Source of the DNA: an uncultured Clostridia bacterium
Lineage (GTDB): Bacteria; Bacillota; Clostridia; Oscillospirales; Ruminococcaceae
Length of the DNA: 64,000 nucleotides
Direction of reading: 5' to 3'
Assembly (NCBI GenBank): GCA_947626165.1
Contig: CANQRG010000006.1
Span: 1 to 64,000 of the forward strand
Both the position numbers and the translations under genes were made by a program. Under the pieces are notes generated by a model. The model saw only the letters and a list, made by a program, of their open reading frames with translations, was not told the DNA's origin and did not search any database. Below, piece by piece: positions 30,855-38,535 of the stretch; the first letter of the stretch is position 1; each line of letters opens with the position of its first letter.

Positions 30855-32708
30855 TTAGGACTTCATATTGTCAATTATTTGTTTAAGCTCTAAGAGCTGT
30901 TCTTCACTGCCGCCTATTACAGACTTGATTTCATCTATCGTTGCCGACTTTAACGCCTCTTTGGTCTTAAAGTGCATAATCAGCTTTTTTGCCTTTGCGT
31001 CGCCTATGCCCTTAACCTTAGTAAGCTCAAGCTGATAGGTATTCTTTTTATGTTTGGCAGTCTGAAAGGTTATCGCGTAGCGGTGGACCTCGTCCTGGAT
31101 ACGGGTAATTAGGTTAAATGCAGACTTCATCTGAGAAACGCTTATTTCTCCTCCGCCTGTGGCGATTGCCCTTGTGCGGTGCTTTGAATCCTTTACCAAG
31201 CCGTAGAGAGGAATATCCAGATGATACTTTTCCAAAACGGCATTGACGGCATTAACGTGACCTTTTCCGCCGTCTAAGAATATAAGGTCGGGGAGAGTTT
31301 TAAAGCCCTCGTCTGTTTCATCAGCGTCAAGATATCGCTTGATACGCCGTTCAATGACCTCCTGCATACAGGCGTAGTCATTTTGCTCTAAAACGGTCTT
31401 AATGGTGAATTTCTTATAGTTCTTCTTAAATGGTCTGGCGTTTTTAAACACGACCATTCCTGCAACCATATTAGCAGACGCAAGATTTGATATGTCGTAG
31501 CACTCTATATATTTAGGCGGATTGGAAAGTCCTAAAAGCTTTGAAAGCTCGTCTAAGGCGATAATTTCTTTGCCCGTTCTGCCCACCTTTATAGATATCT
31601 GCTCACCTGCATTGGCACGAGCCATTTCAACAAGTCTTAACATATCTCCTCTCTGGGGAATTTTTATACGAACCGCCCTGCCTGACTTTTCACGCAGAAA
31701 CCTCTCGGCAAGCTCTATATCCTCCGGCTCGCCGTCTAAGAAGATATTTTTAGGTATATCAGCCTTATCCGAATAGAACTGATACAAAAAATCGCCGCGC
31801 ATTTTCTTTGTGTCCTCTATCTCGCCAAGCATAAAGCTCACCTTATCAAACAGACGTCCGCCGCGATACATCAAAACGCTTGCACAGGCTATCTCGACAT
31901 TCTCCGCAAGCGCAATTATGTCGGCGTCTTTCATATTCTCGTCGATTATCTTCTGGTTTTCTGAAATTTTCTCTATAGCACGGATTCTGTCACGCAGACT
32001 TGCCGCCTGCTCGAAATCAAGCTCCTCTGCAGCTTTTTCCATAAGCGAAGTAAGCCTTTCAACCGACTTCGCAGAGCCGTTTTTCATATAATCCACAGCC
32101 TGATTTATGATCTCTCTGTAATCCTCTTTGGAGATTTTTCCTCTGCAAAGACCCATACACTTGTTTATGTGGTGGTTAAGACAAGGTCTGCCCTTTTTAA
32201 AATCTCTCGGGAAAACCTTATGGCAGGTGGGGAGCTTAAATACCCTATTCGCTTCCTCGACAGCCTGTTTAACGGCGTAACTGCTGGTGTAAGGTCCTAT
32301 ATAGACTGCGTTGTCGTCGTCTTTTTGCAAAACCGCCGAAATTCTGGGGTAATCCTCATTTGTGACTTTTATATAGCTGTAGCCCTTGTCGTCCTTTAAC
32401 AGAATATTATATCTCGGCATATTTTGTTTAATGAGCGAACACTCTAATACCAGAGCCTCAAACTCACTGTCGGTGACGATGAAATCGTAGTCATAAACCT
32501 GAGACACCATTTTCGCAACCTTGGGAAGGTGGTCGGCTGACGCGCGAAAATAGCTGGTAACACGCTTTCTCAGAGACTTAGCCTTGCCGATATAAATAAT
32601 TTTCCCTTTATCATTTTTCATCAGGTAGCAACCGGGTGAAAGAGTTAGCTTTGATGTTTTATCTCTTAAAAAGGGAAGTCTTTTATTATCATTTTCAGTT
32701 ACTTTCAT
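30855..32708 (-). CDS. uvrC: Excinuclease ABC subunit C
   Basis: I prefer ATG 32708 with GGTGAT upstream, giving 617 aa; the track uses a GTG three codons earlier. Domains: GIY-YIG nuclease (SPGCYLMKNDKGKIIYIGKAKSLRKRV, ~24-100), UVR motif (LMEKAAEELDFEQAASLRDRI, ~205), RNase-H-like nuclease (PKYIECYDISNLASANMVAGMVVF...LDGGKGHVNAV), tandem helix-hairpin-helix at the end (LTKVKGIGDAKAKKLIMHFKT). It makes both incisions of nucleotide excision repair with UvrAB. No LexA box seen upstream. Confidence 0.95.
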   Translation of the reverse strand: MKVTENDNKRLPFLRDKTSKLTLSPGCYLMKNDKGKIIYIGKAKSLRKRVTSYFRASADHLPKVAKMVSQVYDYDFIVTDSEFEALVLECSLIKQNMPRYNILLKDDKGYSYIKVTNEDYPRISAVLQKDDDNAVYIGPYTSSYAVKQAVEEANRVFKLPTCHKVFPRDFKKGRPCLNHHINKCMGLCRGKISKEDYREIINQAVDYMKNGSAKSVERLTSLMEKAAEELDFEQAASLRDRIRAIEKISENQKIIDENMKDADIIALAENVEIACASVLMYRGGRLFDKVSFMLGEIEDTKKMRGDFLYQFYSDKADIPKNIFLDGEPEDIELAERFLREKSGRAVRIKIPQRGDMLRLVEMARANAGEQISIKVGRTGKEIIALDELSKLLGLSNPPKYIECYDISNLASANMVAGMVVFKNARPFKKNYKKFTIKTVLEQNDYACMQEVIERRIKRYLDADETDEGFKTLPDLIFLDGGKGHVNAVNAVLEKYHLDIPLYGLVKDSKHRTRAIATGGGEISVSQMKSAFNLITRIQDEVHRYAITFQTAKHKKNTYQLELTKVKGIGDAKAKKLIMHFKTKEALKSATIDEIKSVIGGSEEQLLELKQIIDNMKS

Positions 32709-32817
32709 AATAATCACCGTTTTGTATGAAATGTACTACATATATTATAGTAGCATAGATAGCGAAAAAATAATATTAAAATTTATTAATTATTAAATTA
32801 ATAATTATTTGTTGTTC

Positions 32818-32846
32818 TTGAATTTATATATTTTAAGATATATAAT
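32818..32846 (+). promoter_or_regulatory. Promoter of the cation/proton antiporter
   Basis: TTGAAT (32818-32823), 17-nt spacer, TATAAT (32841-32846), 38 nt before ATG 32885. Confidence 0.65.
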
Positions 32847-32884
32847 GTATAAAGTTTTATTTTAATATGAAAGGAAGTAATTTT

Positions 32885-34102
32885 ATGCATTCTTTTATAA
32901 ACAGCATAATAAACTCTGATTTTAGTTACCTACTGTTTATTGCAATAATTTTACTGTCTACAAAATTTTTAGGACTTGTTACAATGAAGTTCCGTATGCC
33001 GCAGGTAGTTGGAGCTTTAATTGCGGGTTTCATACTTGGTCCTGCGGTTCTGAATTTAGTGCGAGACACTGATCTGATATCATCTCTTGCGGAGATAGGA
33101 GTAATAGTTTTAATGTTCTGCGCAGGTCTTGAAACTGACCTGAACGAGATGAAAAAGACGGGTGCCGCCTCGTTTGTGATAGCGTTTATCGGAGTTTTAC
33201 TGCCGTTAGCAGGAGGCTTCGGGGTCGCATACTTTGCAAACAGCGATCCTGATTTAATACTTCACGACGTATTTATCGGAATTATCTTAACGGCGACATC
33301 AGTAAGCATTACCGTTGAAACCTTAAAGGAGCTTGGAAAACTAAACTCCCGTGCAGGAAATGCGATACTAGGAGCGGCAATTATAGACGATGTTCTGGGA
33401 ATTATCGGCTTAACTATAGTTATGAGCTTAGCAGACTCATCTGTAAGCATACTGATAGTGCTTTTGAAAATAATTGCTTTCTTTGTATTTGCTATTATTG
33501 CTTGTTATCTGTTCCGTAAATTATACGAAAAATGGACCTCAAGAACAGAAAAGGATTTACGTAGATATTCAATCACCGCATTTGCATTTTGTCTGCTTTT
33601 GTCCTTCTGCGCCGAGTTTTTCTTCGGCGTTGCAGACATTACAGGTGCGTACATTGCAGGTCTTGCGATAGCAAAGACCCCGAAAACCGAGTATGTTACC
33701 AAAAAGTTTGACACCCTTTCATATCTGCTCTTATCGCCTATTTTCTTTGCGAGCATAGGCTTAAAGGTCAACTTCTCCGGAATGACCTCGACCATCTGGA
33801 TATTTGCAATAGTTCTTACTCTTGTTGCAATTATAACAAAAATACTCGGCTGCGGTCTGGGCGCAAAGCTGTTCAGATTTACTACAAAAGAAAGCTTACA
33901 AATCGGCATAGGAATGATATCCAGAGGAGAGGTTGCGCTTATTGTCGCAAGCAAGGGCGAAAAAATGGGGCTTATGCCGCCTCAATATTTCGGTCCTGTA
34001 GTTCTTATGGTCATAGTCACGACTATTATAACCCCTGTCCTTTTAAAAATAGTCTTCAAAGACCGCCGAGCCGGCGGTGGCTCTCTGCCTTTGGAGAGTT
34101 AG
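32885..34102 (+). CDS. CPA2-family cation:proton antiporter
   Basis: ATG 32885 after AAAGGAAG gives 405 aa; the track start overlaps the ribosome site. About 12 membrane spans, with the exchanger motifs MPQVVGALIAGFILGPAVL, AEIGVIVLMFCAGLETDL, ATSVSITVETLKELGKL and the ion-binding Asp pair AAIIDDVLG. No TrkA-N or USP domain follows. It would swap K+ or Na+ for H+ across the membrane. The last 14 residues (from KDRRAGGGSLPLES) and the TAG stop are encoded by repeat copy F1, so the native C-terminus has been replaced. Confidence 0.9.
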   Translation: MHSFINSIINSDFSYLLFIAIILLSTKFLGLVTMKFRMPQVVGALIAGFILGPAVLNLVRDTDLISSLAEIGVIVLMFCAGLETDLNEMKKTGAASFVIAFIGVLLPLAGGFGVAYFANSDPDLILHDVFIGIILTATSVSITVETLKELGKLNSRAGNAILGAAIIDDVLGIIGLTIVMSLADSSVSILIVLLKIIAFFVFAIIACYLFRKLYEKWTSRTEKDLRRYSITAFAFCLLLSFCAEFFFGVADITGAYIAGLAIAKTPKTEYVTKKFDTLSYLLLSPIFFASIGLKVNFSGMTSTIWIFAIVLTLVAIITKILGCGLGAKLFRFTTKESLQIGIGMISRGEVALIVASKGEKMGLMPPQYFGPVVLMVIVTTIITPVLLKIVFKDRRAGGGSLPLES

Positions 34103-34505
34103 TACAATGTGTTTACTTTGTACAACGGCAGGCTAATACAAAGTGAAAAAGGTAAGTTCTAGTCTCTTGCCTCTAATCTCTAGCTTCTAATCGGTGCCGT
34201 TGCATCCAATCCGCCTTTGGAAAGTTAGCATAATGTATTTTCTTTGCATAACGGCGGTTAGTATTTTGTGTAAAAGGTAAGTGGTAACGGTGACTGCCGA
34301 GCCGGCGGAGGCTCTCTGCCTTTGGAAAGTTAGTACAATGTGTTTACTTTGTACAACGGCAGGTTAGAACCTTGAGGCAAGAGGTTATAACTAATCTTTT
34401 CCACAAAGTATAAGTCTGCTGTTTTTCAAACTATAACACTTATCAAATTACCCAAAGGCAGACTGCATGCAGGGCTCAGCCCTGCTCTTGCCTCTAAATT
34501 TCTTG
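34061..34505. repeat. Composite repeat cluster F (four cores)
   Basis: F1 34061-34133 and F3 34293-34363 are near-identical full elements: stem CCGCC-GAGCC-GGCGG or close variant, GGCTCTCTGCC, AGTTAGTACAATG...CTTTGTACAACGGCAG. F2 (34211-34257) has CCGCC...GGCGG ends and GCATAA in both places where F1 has GTACAA. F4 (34410-34495) is inverted with stem GCAGGGC-TGA-GCCCTGC. Heptamer runs (TCTTGCCTCTAATCTC and others) lie between. 400 bp of noncoding DNA with no gene seen. Confidence 0.85.
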
Positions 34506-34516
34506 CATCTATTTAC

Positions 34517-34544
34517 TTGACAAATTAAAATTATATGTTATAAT
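34517..34544 (+). promoter_or_regulatory. Promoter of the candidate antitoxin RNA
   Basis: TTGACA (34517-34522), 16-nt spacer, TATAAT (34539-34544). Full consensus hexamers with no ORF downstream on this strand, so an RNA gene is likely. Confidence 0.75.
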
Positions 34545-34550
34545 ATAGAC

Positions 34551-34660
34551 ATAAAAAGAGAGTACTGCACATGGGCAATTAAATTGCCGTGGCGGTTTTA
34601 CTCCCTGTTTAGTGTTAGAAACACCGCAACTTTGGGAGCACGGCGGTGTTTCTTATTTTA
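34551..34660 (+). ncRNA. Candidate antisense antitoxin RNA of a type I TA locus
   Basis: About 105 nt from the expected start to a strong terminator (GAAACACCGC...GCGGTGTTTC at 34618-34652, then TTATTTTATTT). It contains only trivial ORFs. A GGCAATT-AA-ATTGCC-type hairpin lies near the 5' end. CTCCCTGTTT (34601-34610) is perfectly complementary over 10 nt to AAACAGGGAG covering the toxin ribosome site. Its 5' portion is an inverted copy of the toxin mRNA leader (GAGAGTACTG, GGCGGTTT, CTCCCTG shared in sense). Confidence 0.6.
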
Positions 34661-34684
34661 TTTAAAAATAAAAAACTTCTATTA

Positions 34685-34768
34685 TTACTTATGAAATATA
34701 AGGTAACATAGAGCGATAACGCTGATAAGCATATTCGTATATGTAATTAATATCGAACAATCTACCAT
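34685..34768 (-). CDS. 27-aa hydrophobic peptide, candidate type I toxin
   Basis: Not on the track. Minus strand ATG to TAA, 27 codons (MVDCSILITYTNMLISVIAL...), one membrane span ending in FHK. This is the form of Fst/TxpA/holin-like toxins of Firmicutes, which depolarise the membrane, although no exact family match is recognised. GGGAGGTGA lies 6 nt before the ATG but is sequestered: CTCCCTG-AAAA-CAGGGAG forms a perfect 7-bp hairpin over it. A consensus promoter lies 65 nt upstream, and a convergent RNA faces it. Confidence 0.6.
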   Translation of the reverse strand: MVDCSILITYTNMLISVIALCYLIFHK

Positions 34769-34788
34769 TGCTATCACCTCCCTGTTTT

Positions 34789-34826
34789 CAGGGAGAAACC
34801 GCCTACCGTTCATGTACAGTACTCTC
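34789..34826 (-). repeat. Toxin leader copy of a dispersed inverted repeat
   Basis: Reads GAGAGTACTGTACATGAACGG... on the minus strand and matches 34558-34607 on the plus strand at GAGAGTACTG, ACATG, GGCGGTTT and CTCCCTG. The pair encloses the toxin ORF and gives both RNAs similar 5' ends. Confidence 0.7.
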
Positions 34827-34832
34827 GCATTT

Positions 34833-34861
34833 ATTATAAATCAAAATGAATACTTTGTCAA
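34833..34861 (-). promoter_or_regulatory. Promoter of the candidate toxin
   Basis: Minus strand TTGACA (34856-34861), 17-nt spacer, TATAAT (34833-34838). Both hexamers match consensus. Confidence 0.8.
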
Positions 34862-34865
34862 ATTA

Positions 34866-34900
34866 AGCCGAACGGAAAACCCGTTCGGCTCTTGTTTTAT
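34866..34900. terminator. Terminator of nfnAB
   Basis: AGCCGAACGG, AAAAC loop, CCGTTCGGCT; on the minus strand it follows the nfnB stop by 18 nt and precedes TTAATTTG. It ends only a few bases before the toxin -35. Confidence 0.75.
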
Positions 34901-34907
34901 CACTATA

Positions 34908-36296
34908 CTATTTCGACTTTATATACTCGTCTATCGACTTGGCAGCGTCCTTTCCTGCGCCCATAGCAAGAATAACCGTAGCTGCACCCGTAACTGCGTC
35001 TCCGCCGGCGTAAATTCCCTCACGAGAAGTCTTTCCCGTTTCCTCATCGACTACAAAACAGCCGTGCTTGTTGGTTTCAAGACCCTCTGTCGTGTTCCTA
35101 ATAAGCGGATTGGGAGATGTTCCAATCGCCATAACTACGCAGTCGACGTCGAGAACAAACTCGCTGTTCTCTTTAGGAACAGGTCTGCGCCGTCCGCTTT
35201 CATCAGGCTCGCCAAGCTCCATCTCAATACACTTCATTCCCTTTACAAACTTATGCTCGTCGCCCAAAATTTCAACGGGGTTGTTCAGCGTTTTGAAGAT
35301 AATACCCTCTTCCTTAGCGTGTTCAACCTCCTCAGCACGGGCAGGAAGCTCGTTCATAGAACGGCGGTAAACTATATACACATTCTCTGCGCCCAGCCTT
35401 TTCGCGCTCCTTGCAGCGTCCATCGCAACGTTTCCTCCGCCGACAACGGCTACGCTTTTTGAGTTATGTATCGGAGTATCGCTGCCTTTTATGTAAGCCT
35501 TCATAAGGTTTACCCTTGTTAAATACTCGTTTGCGGAATACACGCCTTTAAGGTTTTCGCCGGGTATTCGCATAAATCTCGGAAGTCCCGCTCCCGAGCC
35601 TATGAATACAGCCTCATAGCCGTCATCAAACAGCTCGTCAACAGAAATCGTCTTGCCGACAACTGTGTTCGTCATTATCTTAACGCCCATTGCTTCAAGG
35701 TTTTGAATTTCTTTCTGAACGATAGCCTTAGGCAGTCTGAACTCAGGTATGCCGTACACCAAAACTCCTCCTGCCAAGTGGAGTGCCTCGTAAACCGTAA
35801 CCTCATATCCTAGCCTTGCAAGATCGCCAGCGCAGGTCAGACCCGAAGGCCCTGCGCCAATTATTGCTACCCTGTGACCGTTTTGGTCGGGCTTTTTAGG
35901 TTCTTCCTTGCAGTTGTTCATATGATAATCGGCGACAAAACGCTCAAGTCTTCCGATAGCTACAGGCTCGCCCTTTATTCCCCTTACGCACTTGCTTTCG
36001 CACTGCGTTTCCTGAGGGCAAACCCTACCGCATACGGCAGGGAGCGAGCTTGACTTCGATATTATTTGATATGCGCCCTCGAAGTCCTCTTCTCTTATCT
36101 TGGCGATAAATTCAGGTATATCAATAGCAACAGGACATCCGCCTACGCAAGGCTTGTTCTTGCAGTTTAAGCACCTGTTAGCCTCGTCTATTGCCTGATC
36201 TTTTGTGTAGCCGAGTGCTACCTCTTTAAAGTTTTTATTTCTTACGTCAGGAGCCTGAGACGGCATTTCATTTTTCTTTAGTGACATATTAGGCAT
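34908..36296 (-). CDS. nfnB: NfnB / NADPH-dependent glutamate-synthase-like subunit
   Basis: 462 aa. N-terminal [4Fe-4S] cysteines (CLNCKNKPCVGGCPV, CGRVCPQETQCESKC) are followed by two Rossmann domains (VAIIGAGPSGLTCAGDLARLGYEVTVYEA; SVAVVGGGNVAMDAARSAKRLG) and a C-terminal IYAGGDAVTGAATVILAMGAGK. This is shared by GltA-type glutamate synthase small subunits and NfnB. The adjacent nfnA makes electron-bifurcating NADH-dependent ferredoxin:NADP+ oxidoreductase the better call. It links ferredoxin and NADH to NADPH in anaerobes. 5-nt gap from nfnA. Closed by the terminator at 34866. Confidence 0.9.
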   Translation of the reverse strand: MPNMSLKKNEMPSQAPDVRNKNFKEVALGYTKDQAIDEANRCLNCKNKPCVGGCPVAIDIPEFIAKIREEDFEGAYQIISKSSSLPAVCGRVCPQETQCESKCVRGIKGEPVAIGRLERFVADYHMNNCKEEPKKPDQNGHRVAIIGAGPSGLTCAGDLARLGYEVTVYEALHLAGGVLVYGIPEFRLPKAIVQKEIQNLEAMGVKIMTNTVVGKTISVDELFDDGYEAVFIGSGAGLPRFMRIPGENLKGVYSANEYLTRVNLMKAYIKGSDTPIHNSKSVAVVGGGNVAMDAARSAKRLGAENVYIVYRRSMNELPARAEEVEHAKEEGIIFKTLNNPVEILGDEHKFVKGMKCIEMELGEPDESGRRRPVPKENSEFVLDVDCVVMAIGTSPNPLIRNTTEGLETNKHGCFVVDEETGKTSREGIYAGGDAVTGAATVILAMGAGKDAAKSIDEYIKSK

Positions 36297-36301
36297 AAGA
36301 T

Positions 36302-37150
36302 CTACACGCTCCTTTCCAATTTTCTGAACAGATTGCAGGTTTCCTCATATCTTTGTCTCTCAAAGTCCTTGTACATATTTGAACGCTCGATAGCCTCGTC
36401 GAAATCCACAAGATGACCGTCAAAATCAGGACCGTCAACGCAGGCGAACTTAGTCTCTCCGCCGACAGAAAGACGGCAACCGCCGCACATACCTGTACCG
36501 TCTATCATAATGGGGTTCATAGAAACCATAGTCTTGATGTCATATTCTTTAGTGAGCTTGCAAACGAACTTCATCATAACAAGCGGTCCTATCGCAATAA
36601 CCTCGTCGTACTTCTCTCCGCTTTCGATTAGCTTTTTCAAAGCGTCGGTCACAAGACCCTTTTCGCCATAGCTTCCGTCGTCTGTCATAACTACATATTT
36701 GTCGCTGACAGCCTTAAACTCGTCCTCGAGAATGAGCAGATCCTTATTTCTAAAGCCCACTACCGAGTGTACCTCACAGCCCGAGTTATGCAGCTTTTTA
36801 GCAACAGGATATGCAATTGCACAGCCTACTCCGCCGCCTACAACAGCTACCTTTTTAAGACCCGCTGTATGAGTAGGAACTCCTAGCGGACCTACAAAGT
36901 CCTTTATATCGTCGCCCTCGTTTAAGTGATTGAGCTTTTCGGTCGTACTGCCGACTATCTGAAAAATAATCGTAACGGTACCTGCCTGCCTGTCAAAATC
37001 TGCAACGGTAAGCGGAATGCGCTCTCCCTCGTCATCAACACGAAGTATGATAAACTGACCCGGTTCAGCCTTTTTTGCAACTAAAGGAGCGTCTATTTCC
37101 ATAAGAGTAACCGTAGGGTTAAGCTCTTTTTTCTTGATTATTCTATACAT
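36302..37150 (-). CDS. nfnA: NfnA, FAD/NAD-binding ferredoxin-NADP reductase subunit
   Basis: Likely start ATG 37150 (MYRIIKKKELN, the usual family N-terminus); the track uses a GTG five codons earlier. 283 aa. FAD-binding part (PGQFIILRVDDEGERIPLTVAD), NAD site (VAVVGGGVGCAIAYPVAKKL) and a [2Fe-2S] cluster motif (GTGMCGGCRLSVGGETKFACVDGP). It pairs with NfnB for flavin-based electron bifurcation. A consensus promoter is 69 nt upstream. An isolated dihydroorotate dehydrogenase electron-transfer role is less likely, since no pyrD is near. Confidence 0.92.
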   Translation of the reverse strand: MYRIIKKKELNPTVTLMEIDAPLVAKKAEPGQFIILRVDDEGERIPLTVADFDRQAGTVTIIFQIVGSTTEKLNHLNEGDDIKDFVGPLGVPTHTAGLKKVAVVGGGVGCAIAYPVAKKLHNSGCEVHSVVGFRNKDLLILEDEFKAVSDKYVVMTDDGSYGEKGLVTDALKKLIESGEKYDEVIAIGPLVMMKFVCKLTKEYDIKTMVSMNPIMIDGTGMCGGCRLSVGGETKFACVDGPDFDGHLVDFDEAIERSNMYKDFERQRYEETCNLFRKLERSV

Positions 37151-37218
37151 TTCATTCTTCACCACTTATATATTAAATATAGTATTAGGGTCAAAACCCT
37201 GTGATCACACCGATATTA

Positions 37219-37247
37219 ATTATACTTTACATACCCCGTTTTGTCAA
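37219..37247 (-). promoter_or_regulatory. nfnAB promoter
   Basis: Minus strand TTGACA (37242-37247), 17-nt spacer, TATAAT (37219-37224). The -35 abuts repeat copy G. Confidence 0.8.
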
Positions 37248-37248
37248 C

Positions 37249-37481
37249 CGCCAGCGAGCCGCTGGTGGCACTGCTGCTAGAGACAAGAAACCAGAAGCAA
37301 GATGCAAGACGTTACTATTAGAACTTTGTGAAAAAGATAATTTCTTACCTCTGACTTCTGGTCTCTTGCCTCTAGGTACTAGCCTGCCGTTGCACAAAAT
37401 AAACACTTTATACAAATTCTCCAAAGGCAGAGAGCCTGCGGCGGTTCGTCGCTGGCTTCTGGTCTCTTGCTTCTAAGAGGG
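37249..37481. repeat. Composite repeats, copies G1 and G2, with long inverted heptamer arms
   Basis: G1: stem CCAGCG-AGC-CGCTGG, then heptamers AGAGACA, AGAAACC, AGAAGCA, AGATGCA; 45 nt later the complementary TCTGACTTCTGGTCTCTTGCCTCT, giving a ~25-bp imperfect stem. G2: CTGCCGTTGCACAAAATAAA...CCAAAGGCAG and heptamers that end in the adaptor gene stop codon. It fills the space between nfnA and the adaptor gene with no ORF of its own. Confidence 0.8.
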
Positions 37482-38504
37482 TAATATTATCTGCTCTCCG
37501 CCCGACAGACCGCTTACTATCTCAGTCTCAGTATCGTCCTGAATACCTATCTCAACATCAGTCTGAATTTTCATACCGTCCACAAGAACGTCCACATAGT
37601 TTGTTTCATTAACGGTTTTAATTGCCTCAGTGGGAACTATAACCACATTCGGCTTTGAATAAACGTCAATGGACGCATTTATCGTATCTCCGTAGCTTAC
37701 AAGCTCGGAATTTTTCTTGTCAGGCGTAATTACATAGTAGTATGCATCGTAATCTCCTCCGCCCTCTTGAAATACTATATCGGTTATTTTACCGCTCTCG
37801 GTCGTTTTCCCCTGCGTTAGAGTGCAATTCATACCAAAACTCACATCTTCAAACTGCTCGTTAGCGTATACCATTATACACAGTCTCTCGCCATTTGCCG
37901 CCTGCATAGTGCAGAGCGTCTGCCCTGCCGATACAAAAGAGCCTTTTTTTATCTCCTTGCCCTCCTCGTACTGAACGCTTACCTCTCCTTTATATGGAGC
38001 TTTAACAGTGTACTTCTCACGCTCATTTATGAGACTGTCATATGCGTTCTGCTCAATCAATACGTCGTATTCAGCAGATTTTATCTCGTTTTTATCAGAC
38101 TTCTTATTTTTATTCAGCTTGGATAAAGTCTTTTTAGCAGAGCTTAATCTCAGCTTTTGTTCATCAATCCTCTTGTCTATCTCGTCGGTGTTAAGTCGTG
38201 CCAGAACTTCTCCCTTTTTTACCTTTTCTCCGTCCTCAGCATTGAACGACGATACTATGCCGTCTATCTCAAAGGAAATCGCTTCTTTGTAAGGATTGAC
38301 ATAGTCAGCCTCGTGATAATACTTTTGATTTATCGTTCCTATCTTTGCCTCGACGATATTATTCTCATCGTTTTCAGAGCTGACCTGCGGAGTGTATATT
38401 TCTTTGGTAACATCTGCCGTTTCACTTTGCTGTGAACAGCTTGTAAATAAGATAACACACAATATCGTCAGCAAAACGCAAAAAAACCTTTGCGTTTTTT
38501 TCAT
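37473..38504 (-). CDS. HlyD/MacA-like adaptor lipoprotein
   Basis: 343 aa. Lipoprotein signal with lipobox TSCS (Cys23). A barrel-sandwich lipoyl-like domain is split in the normal way: EISFEIDGIVSSFNAEDGEKVKKGEVLARLN and YTVKAPYKGEVSVQYEEGKEIKKGSFVSAG flank a coiled-coil hairpin (~115-165). A beta-barrel part and C-terminal VPTEAIKTVNETNYVDVLVDG follow. Such adaptors normally work with a MacB-type ABC exporter, but none is adjacent, so it is an orphan or partner to a distant locus. The TAG stop lies in a heptamer (TAGAAGC). Confidence 0.82.
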   Translation of the reverse strand: MKKTQRFFCVLLTILCVILFTSCSQQSETADVTKEIYTPQVSSENDENNIVEAKIGTINQKYYHEADYVNPYKEAISFEIDGIVSSFNAEDGEKVKKGEVLARLNTDEIDKRIDEQKLRLSSAKKTLSKLNKNKKSDKNEIKSAEYDVLIEQNAYDSLINEREKYTVKAPYKGEVSVQYEEGKEIKKGSFVSAGQTLCTMQAANGERLCIMVYANEQFEDVSFGMNCTLTQGKTTESGKITDIVFQEGGGDYDAYYYVITPDKKNSELVSYGDTINASIDVYSKPNVVIVPTEAIKTVNETNYVDVLVDGMKIQTDVEIGIQDDTETEIVSGLSGGEQIILPS

Positions 38505-38535
38505 AAAATTACACCCCCTTAATAAAAATCAACCG

